64,000 bases of DNA from Mucilaginibacter mallensis (GTDB lineage: Bacteria; Bacteroidota; Bacteroidia; Sphingobacteriales; Sphingobacteriaceae): NCBI RefSeq assembly GCF_900105165.1, contig NZ_LT629740.1, forward strand, positions 2,604,001 to 2,668,000, given 5' to 3'. Shown piece by piece: positions 33,294-44,107 of the stretch (position 1 is its first letter; each line of letters opens with the position of its first letter). The position numbers and the translations under genes are program-made. Below the pieces are notes generated by a model. It saw only the letters and a list, made by a program, of their open reading frames with translations, ran no database searches and was not told the origin of the DNA.

Positions 33294-34199
33294 CTACCCA
33301 TTGTAAGCCTGTTGCAAAGCCGCAACATCAACTTTTTTCATAGTCATAAAAGTTTGCGTAACGCGCGCAACCTGTTCAGGGCTGCCATTCTTAAGCGCCT
33401 CAAACATTACAGTTGAAGCCACCTGCCAGGATACACCGTATTTATCCTTCAACCAGCCGCATTGCCCCGATTCGCCGTCGGCCGAAAGGGCTGACCAGTA
33501 GTAATCGATCTCTTCCTGCGTTTCGCAGGCGATCAGCAATGACACCGCGTCATTAAAAGCAAACCCGTGCGGGTGCGCGCTATCCATGGCCGCCAGCCAG
33601 GTATGATTTACATAAAAATCAGCAAACATCAGCGTACCTGCCTTGTCGGGACCCATATCTTCAGGACGCGGAGCCGTGGTGCCACGTTTACCATCTTTAA
33701 ATACCGAGCAGTAAAAATCGATAGCGTCATTGGCTTTACCGGCTACATCGCCCGTATACAGCAGCGATGGAACGATCACTGGTCTTTCCTCACCGGTTGG
33801 GTTGGTCAGGATCAACTGCCAGGATACGCCGTATTTATCGCTTATCCAGCCGTAGCGTTCGCTAAAGGGATAACGGTCAAGCGGCATCATCACCTCTCCG
33901 CCTGGTAACAGCATATTCCAAACTTTATCAATATGCTTGGAAGCGTCCGGGTCACGTGAGGGATCAAAATTGATCATAAAAGATATAGCAGGGTTGATCT
34001 TTAACCAATGCCCTGAACTGATGCCCAGGAACGGTTGTCCGGCCACAGTAAATTCAACTGTTTCGCATTCGCCGCCACCGGGCATAGCGAAATGATTCAC
34101 ATAGTTTAAGGCCGAATCAGGCATTACTGATGCGTAGAATTCGGCAGCTTCTTTAGCTTTATCCTGGTCGAACCAGATGTGAGGTTTGATGGGGAACAT
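33294..34199 (-). CDS. VOC-superfamily protein with two PhnB-like domains
   Basis: 301 residues made of two tandem glyoxalase/bleomycin-resistance-fold domains of the PhnB type (about 1-135 and 140-275). The repeats are visible in DKYGVSWQLILTNP and DKYGVSWQVASTVM, and in HIWFDQDKAKEAAEFYASV and AGKANDAIDFYCSVF. PhnB proteins have no settled activity. First core gene after the islands, transcribed alone. Confidence 0.9.
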   Translation of the reverse strand: MFPIKPHIWFDQDKAKEAAEFYASVMPDSALNYVNHFAMPGGGECETVEFTVAGQPFLGISSGHWLKINPAISFMINFDPSRDPDASKHIDKVWNMLLPGGEVMMPLDRYPFSERYGWISDKYGVSWQLILTNPTGEERPVIVPSLLYTGDVAGKANDAIDFYCSVFKDGKRGTTAPRPEDMGPDKAGTLMFADFYVNHTWLAAMDSAHPHGFAFNDAVSLLIACETQEEIDYYWSALSADGESGQCGWLKDKYGVSWQVASTVMFEALKNGSPEQVARVTQTFMTMKKVDVAALQQAYNG

Positions 34200-34340
34200 A
34201 GGTAAATGATTTTAGTGTAATATGAATCAAAAATAACGCCAAACGCATGGACGCGTCAGGCGTATTCCGGACTTTTTAAGGGTGTAAATGCGACAAATAA
34301 CAATTACTATAAAAGGTTATATTGTTCCAGTGGATATGTC

Positions 34341-34376
34341 AAAACCCCTTTAATTTGCAATTAAAGGGGTTTCTTT
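34341..34376. terminator. Terminator downstream of the PUL's last gene
   Basis: AAAACCCCTTTAAT and ATTAAAGGGGTTT pair over 13 bp around a short TTGCA loop, with a T-rich tail. It lies 45-80 bases past the stop codon of the GH27/36-like gene on the minus strand. Confidence 0.85.
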
Positions 34377-34420
34377 TGCTTTACGCTATTAAAGCTCGCT
34401 TTTAATTAAAAGACATAGCA

Positions 34421-36490
34421 CTATTCTTTACTGAACTTATATAAGGCTGCATCACTCGCTGGTAGTTTAGTTGTTAACGACAATTGCGTTAATGAAATTG
34501 GCGCATCGCCCGGCAGCAGATTTTTAATATTATACTTTTGATTGGGCGGCAAGCCAAGGCGCCGCCTGTTTATTTTATATTCCCTGGCATCATTACTGTA
34601 ATTAAATACTGCAAGGTAAAAATCATTGCCAATCCATTGGGTAAACATTTCGGTTGTTTTATCGCCTGTATTACCCTCAACCGGCCTGAATGCCTTGCCG
34701 TTTTTAATCACTTTAAGCAATTCCTTATTTTGATACAGCTTTTTAGCAACCGCGGTCCATTGCCCGGTTGTTGAAAAATCATCCCCCGTAAAAAAAGTAC
34801 CGGTAACTATACCCGACAACACCCGCGCCCTATTTACGCCCGGCGCTTCTGTACCTAATACTAATTGGTCGGCATCAATAAAGTTATACATATAGGTTAG
34901 CCACCAGCCGTAATTGACACTGTTTAATGTGTATTGGGTATCATGCATGCTCTTAAAGCCATCGCAAGCAATGCGACGTGTATGTACGTAACGAGCAGTA
35001 GCCAAATTAGGCGATATCGCAGCATAAACCAGCATTTGCCCATCAAGTTGTTTAATTAAATATTCCATTCCCTTACGGTAGGCCTGCATGCCGGTAGTAA
35101 CTGTAGTATCATAAAAGTGTGTTGACTCCGCTGTGCCATGCCCCAGGAAATCAATTTTTATCATTTTAAAACCGCATGCCTTTAGTTTGCCAATCATAAA
35201 TGCAATGCGCTGCTGCGTACCGGGATGGGTTGGGTCTATAGCGCGTGCGCCGTCAATTTCGTGATAGCCGTCGCCTACTTTAGTCCATATATCACCCCAA
35301 TTATATTGGCTGCCTTCTACCTTTCTGTTAGGGCCGCTTTTCCAGCCCCAGTCAGTAAATGGCGCCCAGTAAACACCCGGCTGCAATCCTCTTGATTTAC
35401 AATAATCTGCAAACTCCTTCAACTTACTGTAGTCACCTTCACTCCCGCCTTTCACCATATTATCCCAAAACGCGTCAAGATCAACATAAGCGGTATTACC
35501 CGTTCTGAAACCGGGCAGGCTGTCGGCGATAAATCCGGCAACTTTTATCACTTCATCAAATGTTACCTTATCCTGCAATACGCCCCAGCTATTCCACCCT
35601 ACGGGTGTTGGTTTTGTCCAGTTAAAAATAAATGGTGGCTCAGCCAGGCGGTTTGCCTTGCCATATTCTTCCAGCCCGGTGCGCCAGTCATTAAAATAAC
35701 CTACAAATACTTTTGGCGATTTAATTGTGGTACCGCTAATTTCACCGTGCGGTATCTTGTCACGAGTAACAGTTGAATCACTATATCCCCCAAAAACATT
35801 AACCATGTTGGCACCATCTTTTGTGGCGGTTGTAGTTACACCTGTTTTCCAAACCTCATGCTCTAACGAGCCGAATACAAAACCCTTGCGTGATGTATTA
35901 TCAAATACAACCCCTGTTTCGGAACTGGTGTTAGCAGTTGGTGCAATAAACGGTTTTGAATTATAGCTGATGAAAGTATCGTTATCAAAAGGAAAGAATA
36001 CGGTGCGCGCATCACCAGCAATACCGGCAAAATTTCCTTTAAAAGGCGACATATAATTACTTTTTAAATAACCGCCTGTTAGTTCAACCTGGGTAATAAA
36101 ATATAGCCGGTTGTTATATATGTAAAACACCTGCTTCATCTCAATACCGCCGTTACCCTTAAGTGTAATGGTGTACCTTGACCCGTTTCCGAATTTGTCG
36201 CTGATGCTGATCTGATTATATTTTCGTTCCGGGAAGTCTGCCGAACTCAAAGTTTTTCCATTTACCTTACAGGTAGCAATAATGTTTGAAAATATTAACT
36301 CATTATGACTGTAAACGCTGTACATGCCGGTTTTTAAGTTGTATACCACCCTCCCATTTGCGTACGGAATATTAACTTTTGAATCTGCAGCGCTAACAGG
36401 TTTAATAGGTACTGAACCTAAAATACTGAATGGCAGCAAACCAATCAGCAGTAGCAATAACCGTTGCGTATTTTTTATAAGATGATTCAT
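34421..36490 (-). CDS. Secreted clan GH-D glycoside hydrolase (GH27/GH36-like, probable alpha-galactosidase)
   Basis: 689 residues with a signal peptide (1-27). An N-terminal beta-sandwich (about 40-290) precedes a TIM barrel with TPVGWNSWG, YVDLDAFWDNM, GLQPGVYWAPF and MIKIDFLGHG; the Asp of KID fits the nucleophile of clan GH-D. The acid/base is probably the Asp in RIACDGFKSM. A C-terminal beta domain follows. Expected to release alpha-galactosyl or related groups in the periplasm. Last gene of the PUL; 14 bases from GH95. Family number uncertain. Confidence 0.8.
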   Translation of the reverse strand: MNHLIKNTQRLLLLLIGLLPFSILGSVPIKPVSAADSKVNIPYANGRVVYNLKTGMYSVYSHNELIFSNIIATCKVNGKTLSSADFPERKYNQISISDKFGNGSRYTITLKGNGGIEMKQVFYIYNNRLYFITQVELTGGYLKSNYMSPFKGNFAGIAGDARTVFFPFDNDTFISYNSKPFIAPTANTSSETGVVFDNTSRKGFVFGSLEHEVWKTGVTTTATKDGANMVNVFGGYSDSTVTRDKIPHGEISGTTIKSPKVFVGYFNDWRTGLEEYGKANRLAEPPFIFNWTKPTPVGWNSWGVLQDKVTFDEVIKVAGFIADSLPGFRTGNTAYVDLDAFWDNMVKGGSEGDYSKLKEFADYCKSRGLQPGVYWAPFTDWGWKSGPNRKVEGSQYNWGDIWTKVGDGYHEIDGARAIDPTHPGTQQRIAFMIGKLKACGFKMIKIDFLGHGTAESTHFYDTTVTTGMQAYRKGMEYLIKQLDGQMLVYAAISPNLATARYVHTRRIACDGFKSMHDTQYTLNSVNYGWWLTYMYNFIDADQLVLGTEAPGVNRARVLSGIVTGTFFTGDDFSTTGQWTAVAKKLYQNKELLKVIKNGKAFRPVEGNTGDKTTEMFTQWIGNDFYLAVFNYSNDAREYKINRRRLGLPPNQKYNIKNLLPGDAPISLTQLSLTTKLPASDAALYKFSKE

Positions 36491-36504
36491 ATTTTTTTGA
36501 TTGA

Positions 36505-38838
36505 TCAGGCTTTTGATGCCATTACATTTTTAATAACACCGTTTATTTTCACTTTAACCATTCGCGGTTGCGCAGATGTTATGTGGTATTCAGTTACTTT
36601 ACCATTCTTCCATTTAAAATTAATGGTAAAATTACCCCGCGCCCTTAAGCCTGTTACCGCTCCCGTTGCTTTCCACTCATTTGGTATGGCTGGTATCAGT
36701 TCAATATAACCGGCGTGGCTTTGTATCAGCATCTCAGCGATGCCTGCTGCCGCACCAAAGTTACCATCGATCTGAAACGGCGGGCCCGCCGACAATAAAT
36801 TAGGATAAATACCACCGCCCGATCCATAATTAATATCGGTACGTAAGGTTGGTTTCATTAACTCTTTATACAATTTAAAAGCACGATCGCCGTCATGCAG
36901 CCTTGCCCACCATAATATTTTGTAGGCTATAGACCAGCTTGGTCCATCATCACCACGAACATCAAGTGTTTTTTTAGCGGCTTCAGCAAGTTTGGGTGTA
37001 GCATCAGGCGTTATTAATGATGCCGGGAACAAACCGTACAGGTGCGAAACATGGCGATGTTGCGGGTCGGTTTCTTTATAATCTTCCAGCCATTCCTGTA
37101 TACGGCCATCTTTAGATATAACACCCGGAGGCGGCAGTTCCTTTAATTTAGCGCTTAGCTGTGCCCTGAAAGCTTCATCCTTACCCAGTATCTTTGAAGC
37201 AGTTATCACATTATTAAATAACTCCCTGATAATCTGATTATCAATAGTTGCACCCATGCAGATACTGGCGGTTTTACCGTTTGGCAAATAAAATGAGTTT
37301 TCGGGCGATGACGACGGCGAAGTTACCTGCCAGCCTGTTTTAGGGTCCTTAACTAATATGCTGTTATAAAACAGCGCAGAACCTCTTAATATCGGATAAA
37401 TATCAGCCAGGTATTTTTTATCGTTTGTAAAAGTATAGTGCTCCCAAATATTATTGCATAACCAGCCAGAACCTGCCTTGGTTACGCCCCATGATGCGCT
37501 TTCTCCCGGCTCGGTAAAATGCCAGGGATTAGTTATTACGTGTGCCACCCAGCCATCAGCATTATAATAAGCTTTTGCCGTTTTTTCGCCATGCGGTATC
37601 ATTTCGCGCACCAGCTCAACCAATGGTAAGTTAAGCTCCGACAGGTTTGATACTTCCAGCGGCCAATGATTCATTTGCACGTTTATATCCAGGTGATAAT
37701 CGCCGTTCCATGGCGTTTGTATTTGATTGGCCCATAAACCCTGCAGGTTTGGTGGTAGTAACCCTACCCTTGTGCTGCATATGCTCAGGTAACGCCCAAA
37801 CTGGTAAAACAATACCGGCAGGCCATTATCAGATGCCGGGTTTTTATGGAAAGATATTAGCCTTTTATCAGTTGTCTCCTCAGTATTACTGGCATCGCCC
37901 AAATTAACAATTACCCTGTTAAACAGCTTTTGGTAATTGCTGATATGCTTTTGCCTTTCATTAATATAAGCGGTATTTACAGCTGCATTGAGTATATCCT
38001 CGGTATTCTTTTTGAAGGCTGCACCTCTAAAATCGGTTGCGGCTGATATATAAATTATAGCTTCGGTAGCATTTTTAATGACCAGCGTATTATTTGCAAG
38101 GCTCATGGTGCCACCCTGCAATTTGGCTTTTACACGCGCCATATATTGCATGCCTTTGCCATCAATACCATTATCCAACTGCCCGCTTAATTGCAGTTCG
38201 TCATTACTTATGGCAACATTACCCCGCTCCGGTCTGCTAATACCTATGCTGCAGCTTAATTGCCCCGGTTTATCGGCAGTAAGCCTTATAATGCTGATGT
38301 CATTATTAAAGCTGGTGAAATATTCCCTTGTATAAGTAACGCCATTTACCGTAAATGTACTTTTTGCAATTGCTTTGTTTAGCGATAGTTCGCGTTCATA
38401 ATTACTATATTGGCTGCCAGTGCTGTCAGTGCCATTGTATTTATATTTTATGCTCAAATTGCCAAGCACCTGGTAGCAACCGAACGGCACACTACCCCCA
38501 CCTTTACCGGTACACACAAAATCCTTGTTGATTAGATCCTGTGCTTCGTCATTCTTACCTTCTACAAGCAGCTTTCTTATTTGCGGTAAAACTTTATAAG
38601 CATTATAGTTATTAGCGTCCTGCGGTGCACCTGACCATAGCGTAATATCGTTCAGTACAATATTTTCGTTGGCCACACCACCGTCGGGCATCATGCCTAA
38701 ACGGCCATTGCCCAATGGCAAAGTTTCTTCCCAGACCTGTGCAGGCTTGTCATACCATAATTTTAAAGGCTGTTGCCCGAAACACGTATTAATTATTACG
38801 GTGCTAAGTATTGTGAATAGAGAAATCTTACGGATCAT
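36505..38838 (-). CDS. GH95 alpha-L-fucosidase (or alpha-L-galactosidase)
   Basis: 777 residues, signal peptide 1-21 (TCFGQ). GH95 marks: LWYDKPAQVWEETLPLGNGR at the N-terminus, GLWANQIQTPWNGDYHLDIN, AGSGWLCNNIWEHY, SPSSSPENSFYLPNG and the C-terminal QIDGNFGAAAGIAEML. Removes terminal alpha-1,2-linked L-fucose or, in some members, L-galactose. In a PUL with galactosidases and near fucose-catabolism genes, fucose is the likelier product. Confidence 0.93.
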   Translation of the reverse strand: MIRKISLFTILSTVIINTCFGQQPLKLWYDKPAQVWEETLPLGNGRLGMMPDGGVANENIVLNDITLWSGAPQDANNYNAYKVLPQIRKLLVEGKNDEAQDLINKDFVCTGKGGGSVPFGCYQVLGNLSIKYKYNGTDSTGSQYSNYERELSLNKAIAKSTFTVNGVTYTREYFTSFNNDISIIRLTADKPGQLSCSIGISRPERGNVAISNDELQLSGQLDNGIDGKGMQYMARVKAKLQGGTMSLANNTLVIKNATEAIIYISAATDFRGAAFKKNTEDILNAAVNTAYINERQKHISNYQKLFNRVIVNLGDASNTEETTDKRLISFHKNPASDNGLPVLFYQFGRYLSICSTRVGLLPPNLQGLWANQIQTPWNGDYHLDINVQMNHWPLEVSNLSELNLPLVELVREMIPHGEKTAKAYYNADGWVAHVITNPWHFTEPGESASWGVTKAGSGWLCNNIWEHYTFTNDKKYLADIYPILRGSALFYNSILVKDPKTGWQVTSPSSSPENSFYLPNGKTASICMGATIDNQIIRELFNNVITASKILGKDEAFRAQLSAKLKELPPPGVISKDGRIQEWLEDYKETDPQHRHVSHLYGLFPASLITPDATPKLAEAAKKTLDVRGDDGPSWSIAYKILWWARLHDGDRAFKLYKELMKPTLRTDINYGSGGGIYPNLLSAGPPFQIDGNFGAAAGIAEMLIQSHAGYIELIPAIPNEWKATGAVTGLRARGNFTINFKWKNGKVTEYHITSAQPRMVKVKINGVIKNVMASKA

Positions 38839-38865
38839 ACTTATGTTAAATAAGTTGTACTATTA

Positions 38866-40104
38866 TTAGTTGTTTACCAAAAAGTTAACTATGCGGCAGG
38901 CGTTGCCTTTACTATTTTTATTTTTTAGCTGGCTTATGGTGATAGTTAGCGTGTGATTTCCGGGTTTTAAATCACTATCCAGTAACAGGTACCATGGTAA
39001 ATGCAGCATGCTGCTCCATTCGGTATATAGATCGATAGTATTTTCAGGGCCATTATCTACCCTGTATGAAACAATGCCTGCATCCGAGCCGGAAACAATG
39101 GCTACACCTACCGCAGTTCCGTTAAAAGGCAATGACAATGTTGAGCCCGGTGTTGCGGAACTTAATACAGGTACATTTACAAAACCCTCTCTCGTACCAA
39201 GGCCATCGGTTGGTTTCCAGTTGTTATCAATTGTCCAGCCCGAATTATAGCGGGCATTACTGATATTGTAATAATTGCCGTGCTCAAAGTTTGCCTTATC
39301 CAGCGGTTTAGGCAATGGTGATCTAACTATCTTTTTGGTCTTACTATTGAAACAAGCATTCAGCAGGCTTTTTATGTTTTCAAAATACAATTGCTGGCCA
39401 AAGGGCGCCGGGTGTATATCCTTAAAATCACCTTCCCAACTAAATTCTTTATTATTTATTTTATCACGAACCTCTTTACCCAGGTTTATAAACGGCAGGT
39501 TATAATGTTCAGCAACCATTTGATGGTTCGCTATTTCAGTTGGAATAAGGCCTTTGTTATAATCACTTGTTTTGTAGGGATCAGCAAAGGCCATCAGTAT
39601 GATATCCATGTCAGGATTACTTCGTTTAGCATGCCTTACTATCCCTTCCATGGCCCTTACCTGTGTTATACTATCGGTATGGTTTACCCTGTCATTTACG
39701 GCGGCTTCAATAAACATCAGATCGGTTTTGCCCGAATCAAGTACATCGTGCTGCAACCTGAATGCGTGTGGCAGGCTTCCTAATGATGGTATACCTGCAG
39801 CAATAAAATGAAACTCAGTATTCGGGAATTTATCTGTAAGGTATTTACAAACCATCTGTCGCCAGCCCGGATTGTAGGTAATGGAGCCGCCTAGGAATGT
39901 TACTGTAACGTTTTTCCTGGTGGCAATTACCTGCTTAAAATTATTTAATTTATTGGCCAGTGTATAATAGTTGCTGTAAGGCAGGCCTGCATTAGTTACA
40001 GCAGATTTGTCCTGTCCTTTTGCAAATAAACATACACAAGCAAAAAGCATAACGAAAGTAAATTTAAAATATGCTTTAATAAGCCCTGAAAGATAGGTTG
40101 ACAT
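38866..40104 (-). CDS. Secreted SGNH/GDSL hydrolase (probable carbohydrate esterase)
   Basis: 412 residues. Signal peptide (FTFVMLFACVCLFAKGQ), SGNH domain with FLGGSITYNPGW (Ser), IEAAVNDRVN (Asn) and DIHPAPFGQQ (Asp/His), then a C-terminal beta domain (about 290-410). Likely strips acetyl groups from the PUL substrate so that the glycosidases can work. I take ATG 40104, with GAGGAA upstream and the signal directly after. An ATG at 40197 would add 31 hydrophilic residues and hide the signal. Between GH36 and GH95. Confidence 0.85.
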   Translation of the reverse strand: MSTYLSGLIKAYFKFTFVMLFACVCLFAKGQDKSAVTNAGLPYSNYYTLANKLNNFKQVIATRKNVTVTFLGGSITYNPGWRQMVCKYLTDKFPNTEFHFIAAGIPSLGSLPHAFRLQHDVLDSGKTDLMFIEAAVNDRVNHTDSITQVRAMEGIVRHAKRSNPDMDIILMAFADPYKTSDYNKGLIPTEIANHQMVAEHYNLPFINLGKEVRDKINNKEFSWEGDFKDIHPAPFGQQLYFENIKSLLNACFNSKTKKIVRSPLPKPLDKANFEHGNYYNISNARYNSGWTIDNNWKPTDGLGTREGFVNVPVLSSATPGSTLSLPFNGTAVGVAIVSGSDAGIVSYRVDNGPENTIDLYTEWSSMLHLPWYLLLDSDLKPGNHTLTITISQLKNKNSKGNACRIVNFLVNN

Positions 40105-40210
40105 ATTTGTTCCTCGCTCTAAATCAGTAAGCCCGACCTGCACTTCATCGTCGGGTTGAATCTGCATAAAAGTATTTTTTATTTCCGTTTTCGTCATATT
40201 ATAACGCCAA

Positions 40211-42421
40211 TTATTTTATTTCATTCAATTCGAGTATCACACTGGTCCTGTTAGCATTTACTTCAGGATTCAGGCCGACTTTCATTAAAAAATCCCCTGT
40301 GTAAACCTTTTCATGGTCGATGGCCGGTGAGGTGCCCGGGTATAAATTAATCTCTTTGATACGGTATTTCTTTTCAGGGTCTAGTCCATTCAGTAAAATT
40401 GGTCTTTTACTTCCTTCGTCATAGCGATAATTAACCAGGTAAGTAAACATAACCGCAGTCGACTTATCAGCATTTACATAGAGTAGCGAAGCCGTATTTT
40501 CCTTTCGCGGATCTGACAGTCTGTATTGGTCTCCCTGCCATACCACCGGCTTTATTTCATTGTAGGTTGCCACCGCGTTCTGGCAAAATGTAAGATCATC
40601 ACCACCGAGTTTGCTAACCACAATATCAAATCCTAGCTTGCCCATCATAGCAACATCGACCCGAAACTTTAAAGATTCTTTACCCCAATCGGTTACATGG
40701 TTAGCGCTTGTAATTGCCGGATAAAAGTAGGAGTTTTCCCACTGAATAAATATTCGCTCAATAGGATCAGTATTGTCGCTCGGCCAGAATTCTGTAAAAT
40801 ATTGCAAAGCACCATAATCTACACGCCCGCCCCCACCTGAACACAACATCATCGGCACCTCCGGGTACTTGGCCCGGATTCGCTGTAATACTTTATACAA
40901 ACCCCTGACATAATCAACATAAAACTGCGACTGATTTTGGTGCAAATGAACAGCGTAAGCATTATAAATTACGGCATTACAATCCCATTTAATATAGGCC
41001 AGTGCCGGATCCTTAATAAATAAGGAGTCGACAATATGGAATACAAAGTCCTGTACCTGGGGATTGCTCAGGTCAAGTACCAGTTGATTTCGAAAGTAAT
41101 ATTCCTGTCTGTTGGGTTGCTTAATTACCCAGTCAGGATGCTGATGGTATAAGCTACTCTTCGGACTAACCATTTCCGGTTCGATCCAGATCCCAAACTT
41201 TACACCCTCGTTTTGTGCTTCCTTCGCGATAGCCGCAATACCATTTGGCAGTTTTTTACGATTTTCCTGCCAGTCACCCAGGCCGGCATGATCATCGTTC
41301 CGCGGAAACTGGTTACCAAACCAGCCATCGTCAAGCAGGAAAAGATCGACACCGAGTTTTTTGGTATCTTTTAACAATCCGTTAAGTTTAGCCTCATTAA
41401 AATCAAAATAGGTAGATTCCCAGTTATTGAGCAGGGTCAGTCTTGAACCTTTACCGTCAACCAATTTATAGTTACGGGCCCAGGATTGCAGGTCGCGGCT
41501 TGCTTTACCTTTTCCCTCGGTTGAAAACGTATATAAAAAAGGTGGGGTTTCAAATACTTCACCCGGTTTGAGCTGGTAAGCTGACGCATAATTATTGATC
41601 CCGGATATAATCCGGAGGTTATCCTGCGGATCAATTTCGAAATCCGTTTTGAAGTTTCCGCTCCATTCCAGGCCGCCAAACAGAACGCTGCCGTGATCCT
41701 CGGTGGCCGGCTCGTCGAGCGAAATCATAAATATGGAAGGCATAAAAAGATTGGCCCTCGTTCCCAGTTTCGAATCCAGCGTTTTGATGCCATGTGTCAA
41801 TAAGGTTTCCTCAGGCTGCATCTCTCTGATCCAATCGCCGTGATATTGCCGAAGCCAATAGCTACCTGCAGACAAATTAAGGTTAGCTGAAGCAAATTTC
41901 CGCAGTACAATATTTCCCTTTTCGTGATGCTGTATGGCACTCCATTGTTCAACTACATTTTCTTTATAGTAGGATTTGTAGTACAGGGTAACCTGGAAGT
42001 TATAGGCCGGATCTTTCAGCTGCACGGTTAAAAGTGAAATATCATTGCTAATTTTAGTTTGGGTATGACTAACATACTGCAGATCAAGCGAATTATTACC
42101 ATCGGCATGCGTTACTGCGATGGCTGGTTCCAGCAGGTTCCGTGAACCCGCCGGTGTGTAAGCGGAGTTATACATCCCGCTATAATCAACCGTTTGTTTA
42201 TATTCGCCGGTAACAAATTCATATTCATTTATTTTCTCCAGCTTCTTCCCTATATAAATCGTATTTAAATGCCTGGCGGTATCCGTTTGTAAAACAACAG
42301 CTGTCTGCTCTGTTTCTATTGGTATTGTTATTTGCTGCGCTTTCGCATGCCCGCAGCAGGCAATTGTTGCTAAACCCAGTATAATATATCTGCCCTTTGT
42401 ATATATATCTATTATTTTCAA
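40211..42421 (-). CDS. GH36 alpha-galactosidase, secreted
   Basis: 736 residues; signal peptide ends CCGHAKAQ. Full GH36 layout: N-terminal supersandwich, TIM barrel with LLDDGWFGNQ, KFGIWIEPEMVSPKS, nucleophile Asp in YIKWDCNAVI and acid/base Asp in EFWPSDNTDP, then a C-terminal sheet. The first codon is TTG (42421); no in-frame ATG upstream, and it gives a signal peptide. Releases alpha-galactose from the side chains of the polysaccharide. First enzyme gene after susD, 154 bases on. Confidence 0.92.
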   Translation of the reverse strand: MKIIDIYTKGRYIILGLATIACCGHAKAQQITIPIETEQTAVVLQTDTARHLNTIYIGKKLEKINEYEFVTGEYKQTVDYSGMYNSAYTPAGSRNLLEPAIAVTHADGNNSLDLQYVSHTQTKISNDISLLTVQLKDPAYNFQVTLYYKSYYKENVVEQWSAIQHHEKGNIVLRKFASANLNLSAGSYWLRQYHGDWIREMQPEETLLTHGIKTLDSKLGTRANLFMPSIFMISLDEPATEDHGSVLFGGLEWSGNFKTDFEIDPQDNLRIISGINNYASAYQLKPGEVFETPPFLYTFSTEGKGKASRDLQSWARNYKLVDGKGSRLTLLNNWESTYFDFNEAKLNGLLKDTKKLGVDLFLLDDGWFGNQFPRNDDHAGLGDWQENRKKLPNGIAAIAKEAQNEGVKFGIWIEPEMVSPKSSLYHQHPDWVIKQPNRQEYYFRNQLVLDLSNPQVQDFVFHIVDSLFIKDPALAYIKWDCNAVIYNAYAVHLHQNQSQFYVDYVRGLYKVLQRIRAKYPEVPMMLCSGGGGRVDYGALQYFTEFWPSDNTDPIERIFIQWENSYFYPAITSANHVTDWGKESLKFRVDVAMMGKLGFDIVVSKLGGDDLTFCQNAVATYNEIKPVVWQGDQYRLSDPRKENTASLLYVNADKSTAVMFTYLVNYRYDEGSKRPILLNGLDPEKKYRIKEINLYPGTSPAIDHEKVYTGDFLMKVGLNPEVNANRTSVILELNEIK

Positions 42422-42575
42422 TTGTATGATGCTTTTATAATCCTTAAATAATATTGACCCGGGTCTTCATCCCGACAATGAATACGATCTTTTTTCTGTT
42501 ATACTTAAATTATGAATAAAGTCCATTGCTGGACTTTATTACACTCATTAACGATATAAATTAAATAACTCAGTT

Positions 42576-44096
42576 TTATTTGTAATCAGGATTTTGAACC
42601 AATATGCCGCCGCTCTTATCTATTTCGGTTTGTGGTAATGGCCATTTATAAAATTTATCTTGCCAATTAAAAGTAATTATCCCTGTATTCAACCCGTTTA
42701 GTACCTGGCCTGCAATATGCCATCTCTCGAGGTCAAAATGGCGTAATCCCTCAAACGCCAGTTCTACCCTGCGTTCATGGCGTATCCGCTGGCGCATTTC
42801 GTCCTGCGACAGGCCGGCCGGATAAGCAGGCATACTTACCCTGGCCCGAATGGCCGTAGTCAATTGGTAAACGGTTGCATCCGGACCTGATAACTCGTTT
42901 TCAGCTTCAGCATACATCAGCATTACTTCAGCTGCGCGAATGATAACGGCATCCTGCTGGCTTAATGTAGAAAAGCCATAAGGTATATTCTTGGGTTCCA
43001 GGAATTTTTTTGTACCGTATCCGGTTGGAACCGGATTTGAGGGATGATGAACCTCACCGTTCCCGAAATCGACATAACCCTTATAAATCGTCATTCCCAA
43101 CCGGGGGTCCCGATTATTAAAGTTATTTACTTTATCCGTCAGTGGCGAAGTTCCCCAAGGTAAACCATCAGTACACTCATAGTCATCTACGAGATTTTCA
43201 TAAGGCGCACAGGCATCCCAGTCGCCATAATACAGATCCCAGGGCGCAGTGTTGTTAGGTGCCAGGAAATTGATCGTAAAAATAACCTCTTTGCTGGTCA
43301 TCTGGGTTGCATCCCTGAAAGGACTGATATAGTTAGGATCCAAAGAGTATTGCGTTAACACCGACTTACATAAGTCGCGCACTTGCCCCATTATTGTTGG
43401 ATCAACCACTCCTGTACCCTGATAAGCAGCAAAAATTAATACACGTGCCAATAAAGCCTGCGCCGATGATGCGCAAGCATGTCCATAGTTGCTGATGTAG
43501 GGTCCAGTACCTAAATTGTTTATACCATAATTCAGGTCGCTCTCAATCTGTGCCAATATTTGTGCAGCTGGAACTTTCGGTTGCTTCTGTGTTGCAAGTG
43601 TTAATGGTTGGGTTACTAAAGGAACATCGCCATAAATGGTATACAGCTGATAATACATGAATGCCCTGACAAACATTACCTCACCAGTATATTGTTTTCT
43701 GATAGCATCGGTAACATCAGCTCCCTGGTAGGCAGTAAGCTGCGCCAAAAAGCTATTTACACGCGCAATGGTGGTATAAGCATCGTCGTAAATTGACTGC
43801 TGATAACCTCCGATTGTTGCGCTCAGATTACCCTGATCAATACTGGTAACCGAACCTGAATTAAACTGAGCATAGCCGTTGTCAGAAAGACAATCCCGAA
43901 AACCCATTCCGTAGGAAAACTCCTCGGTTTGTAAGGAACCGTAAACAGCGGCCAGCGCTTCGTCAAAGTCACTTTTTTGTTTGTAAAAGGTTGTAGTTGC
44001 CAATTGATCCGTCGGATTCAAATCGAGCGATTTTTTACATGCGCCCAGTGTCGAAACTACGGCCATGCATATGATGATATATATTCGTTTTTTCAT
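42576..44096 (-). CDS. SusD/RagB-like glycan-binding lipoprotein
   Basis: 506 residues. Lipobox LGACKKSLDL (Cys about 20), then the SusD N-terminal helices (TTTFYKQKSDFDEALAAVYG) and the C-terminal LAFEGLRHFDLERWH stretch typical of RagB/SusD. It caps the SusC channel at the cell surface and binds oligosaccharides. Eleven bases after susC on the minus strand. Confidence 0.97.
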   Translation of the reverse strand: MKKRIYIIICMAVVSTLGACKKSLDLNPTDQLATTTFYKQKSDFDEALAAVYGSLQTEEFSYGMGFRDCLSDNGYAQFNSGSVTSIDQGNLSATIGGYQQSIYDDAYTTIARVNSFLAQLTAYQGADVTDAIRKQYTGEVMFVRAFMYYQLYTIYGDVPLVTQPLTLATQKQPKVPAAQILAQIESDLNYGINNLGTGPYISNYGHACASSAQALLARVLIFAAYQGTGVVDPTIMGQVRDLCKSVLTQYSLDPNYISPFRDATQMTSKEVIFTINFLAPNNTAPWDLYYGDWDACAPYENLVDDYECTDGLPWGTSPLTDKVNNFNNRDPRLGMTIYKGYVDFGNGEVHHPSNPVPTGYGTKKFLEPKNIPYGFSTLSQQDAVIIRAAEVMLMYAEAENELSGPDATVYQLTTAIRARVSMPAYPAGLSQDEMRQRIRHERRVELAFEGLRHFDLERWHIAGQVLNGLNTGIITFNWQDKFYKWPLPQTEIDKSGGILVQNPDYK

Positions 44097-44107
44097 TTTA
44101 TCAATTC

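Noticed and set aside
40105..40197. N-terminal extension of the SGNH hydrolase from an ATG at 40197
   Set aside because: It would place 31 hydrophilic residues before the signal peptide; the internal ATG at 40104 has a GAGGAA upstream.
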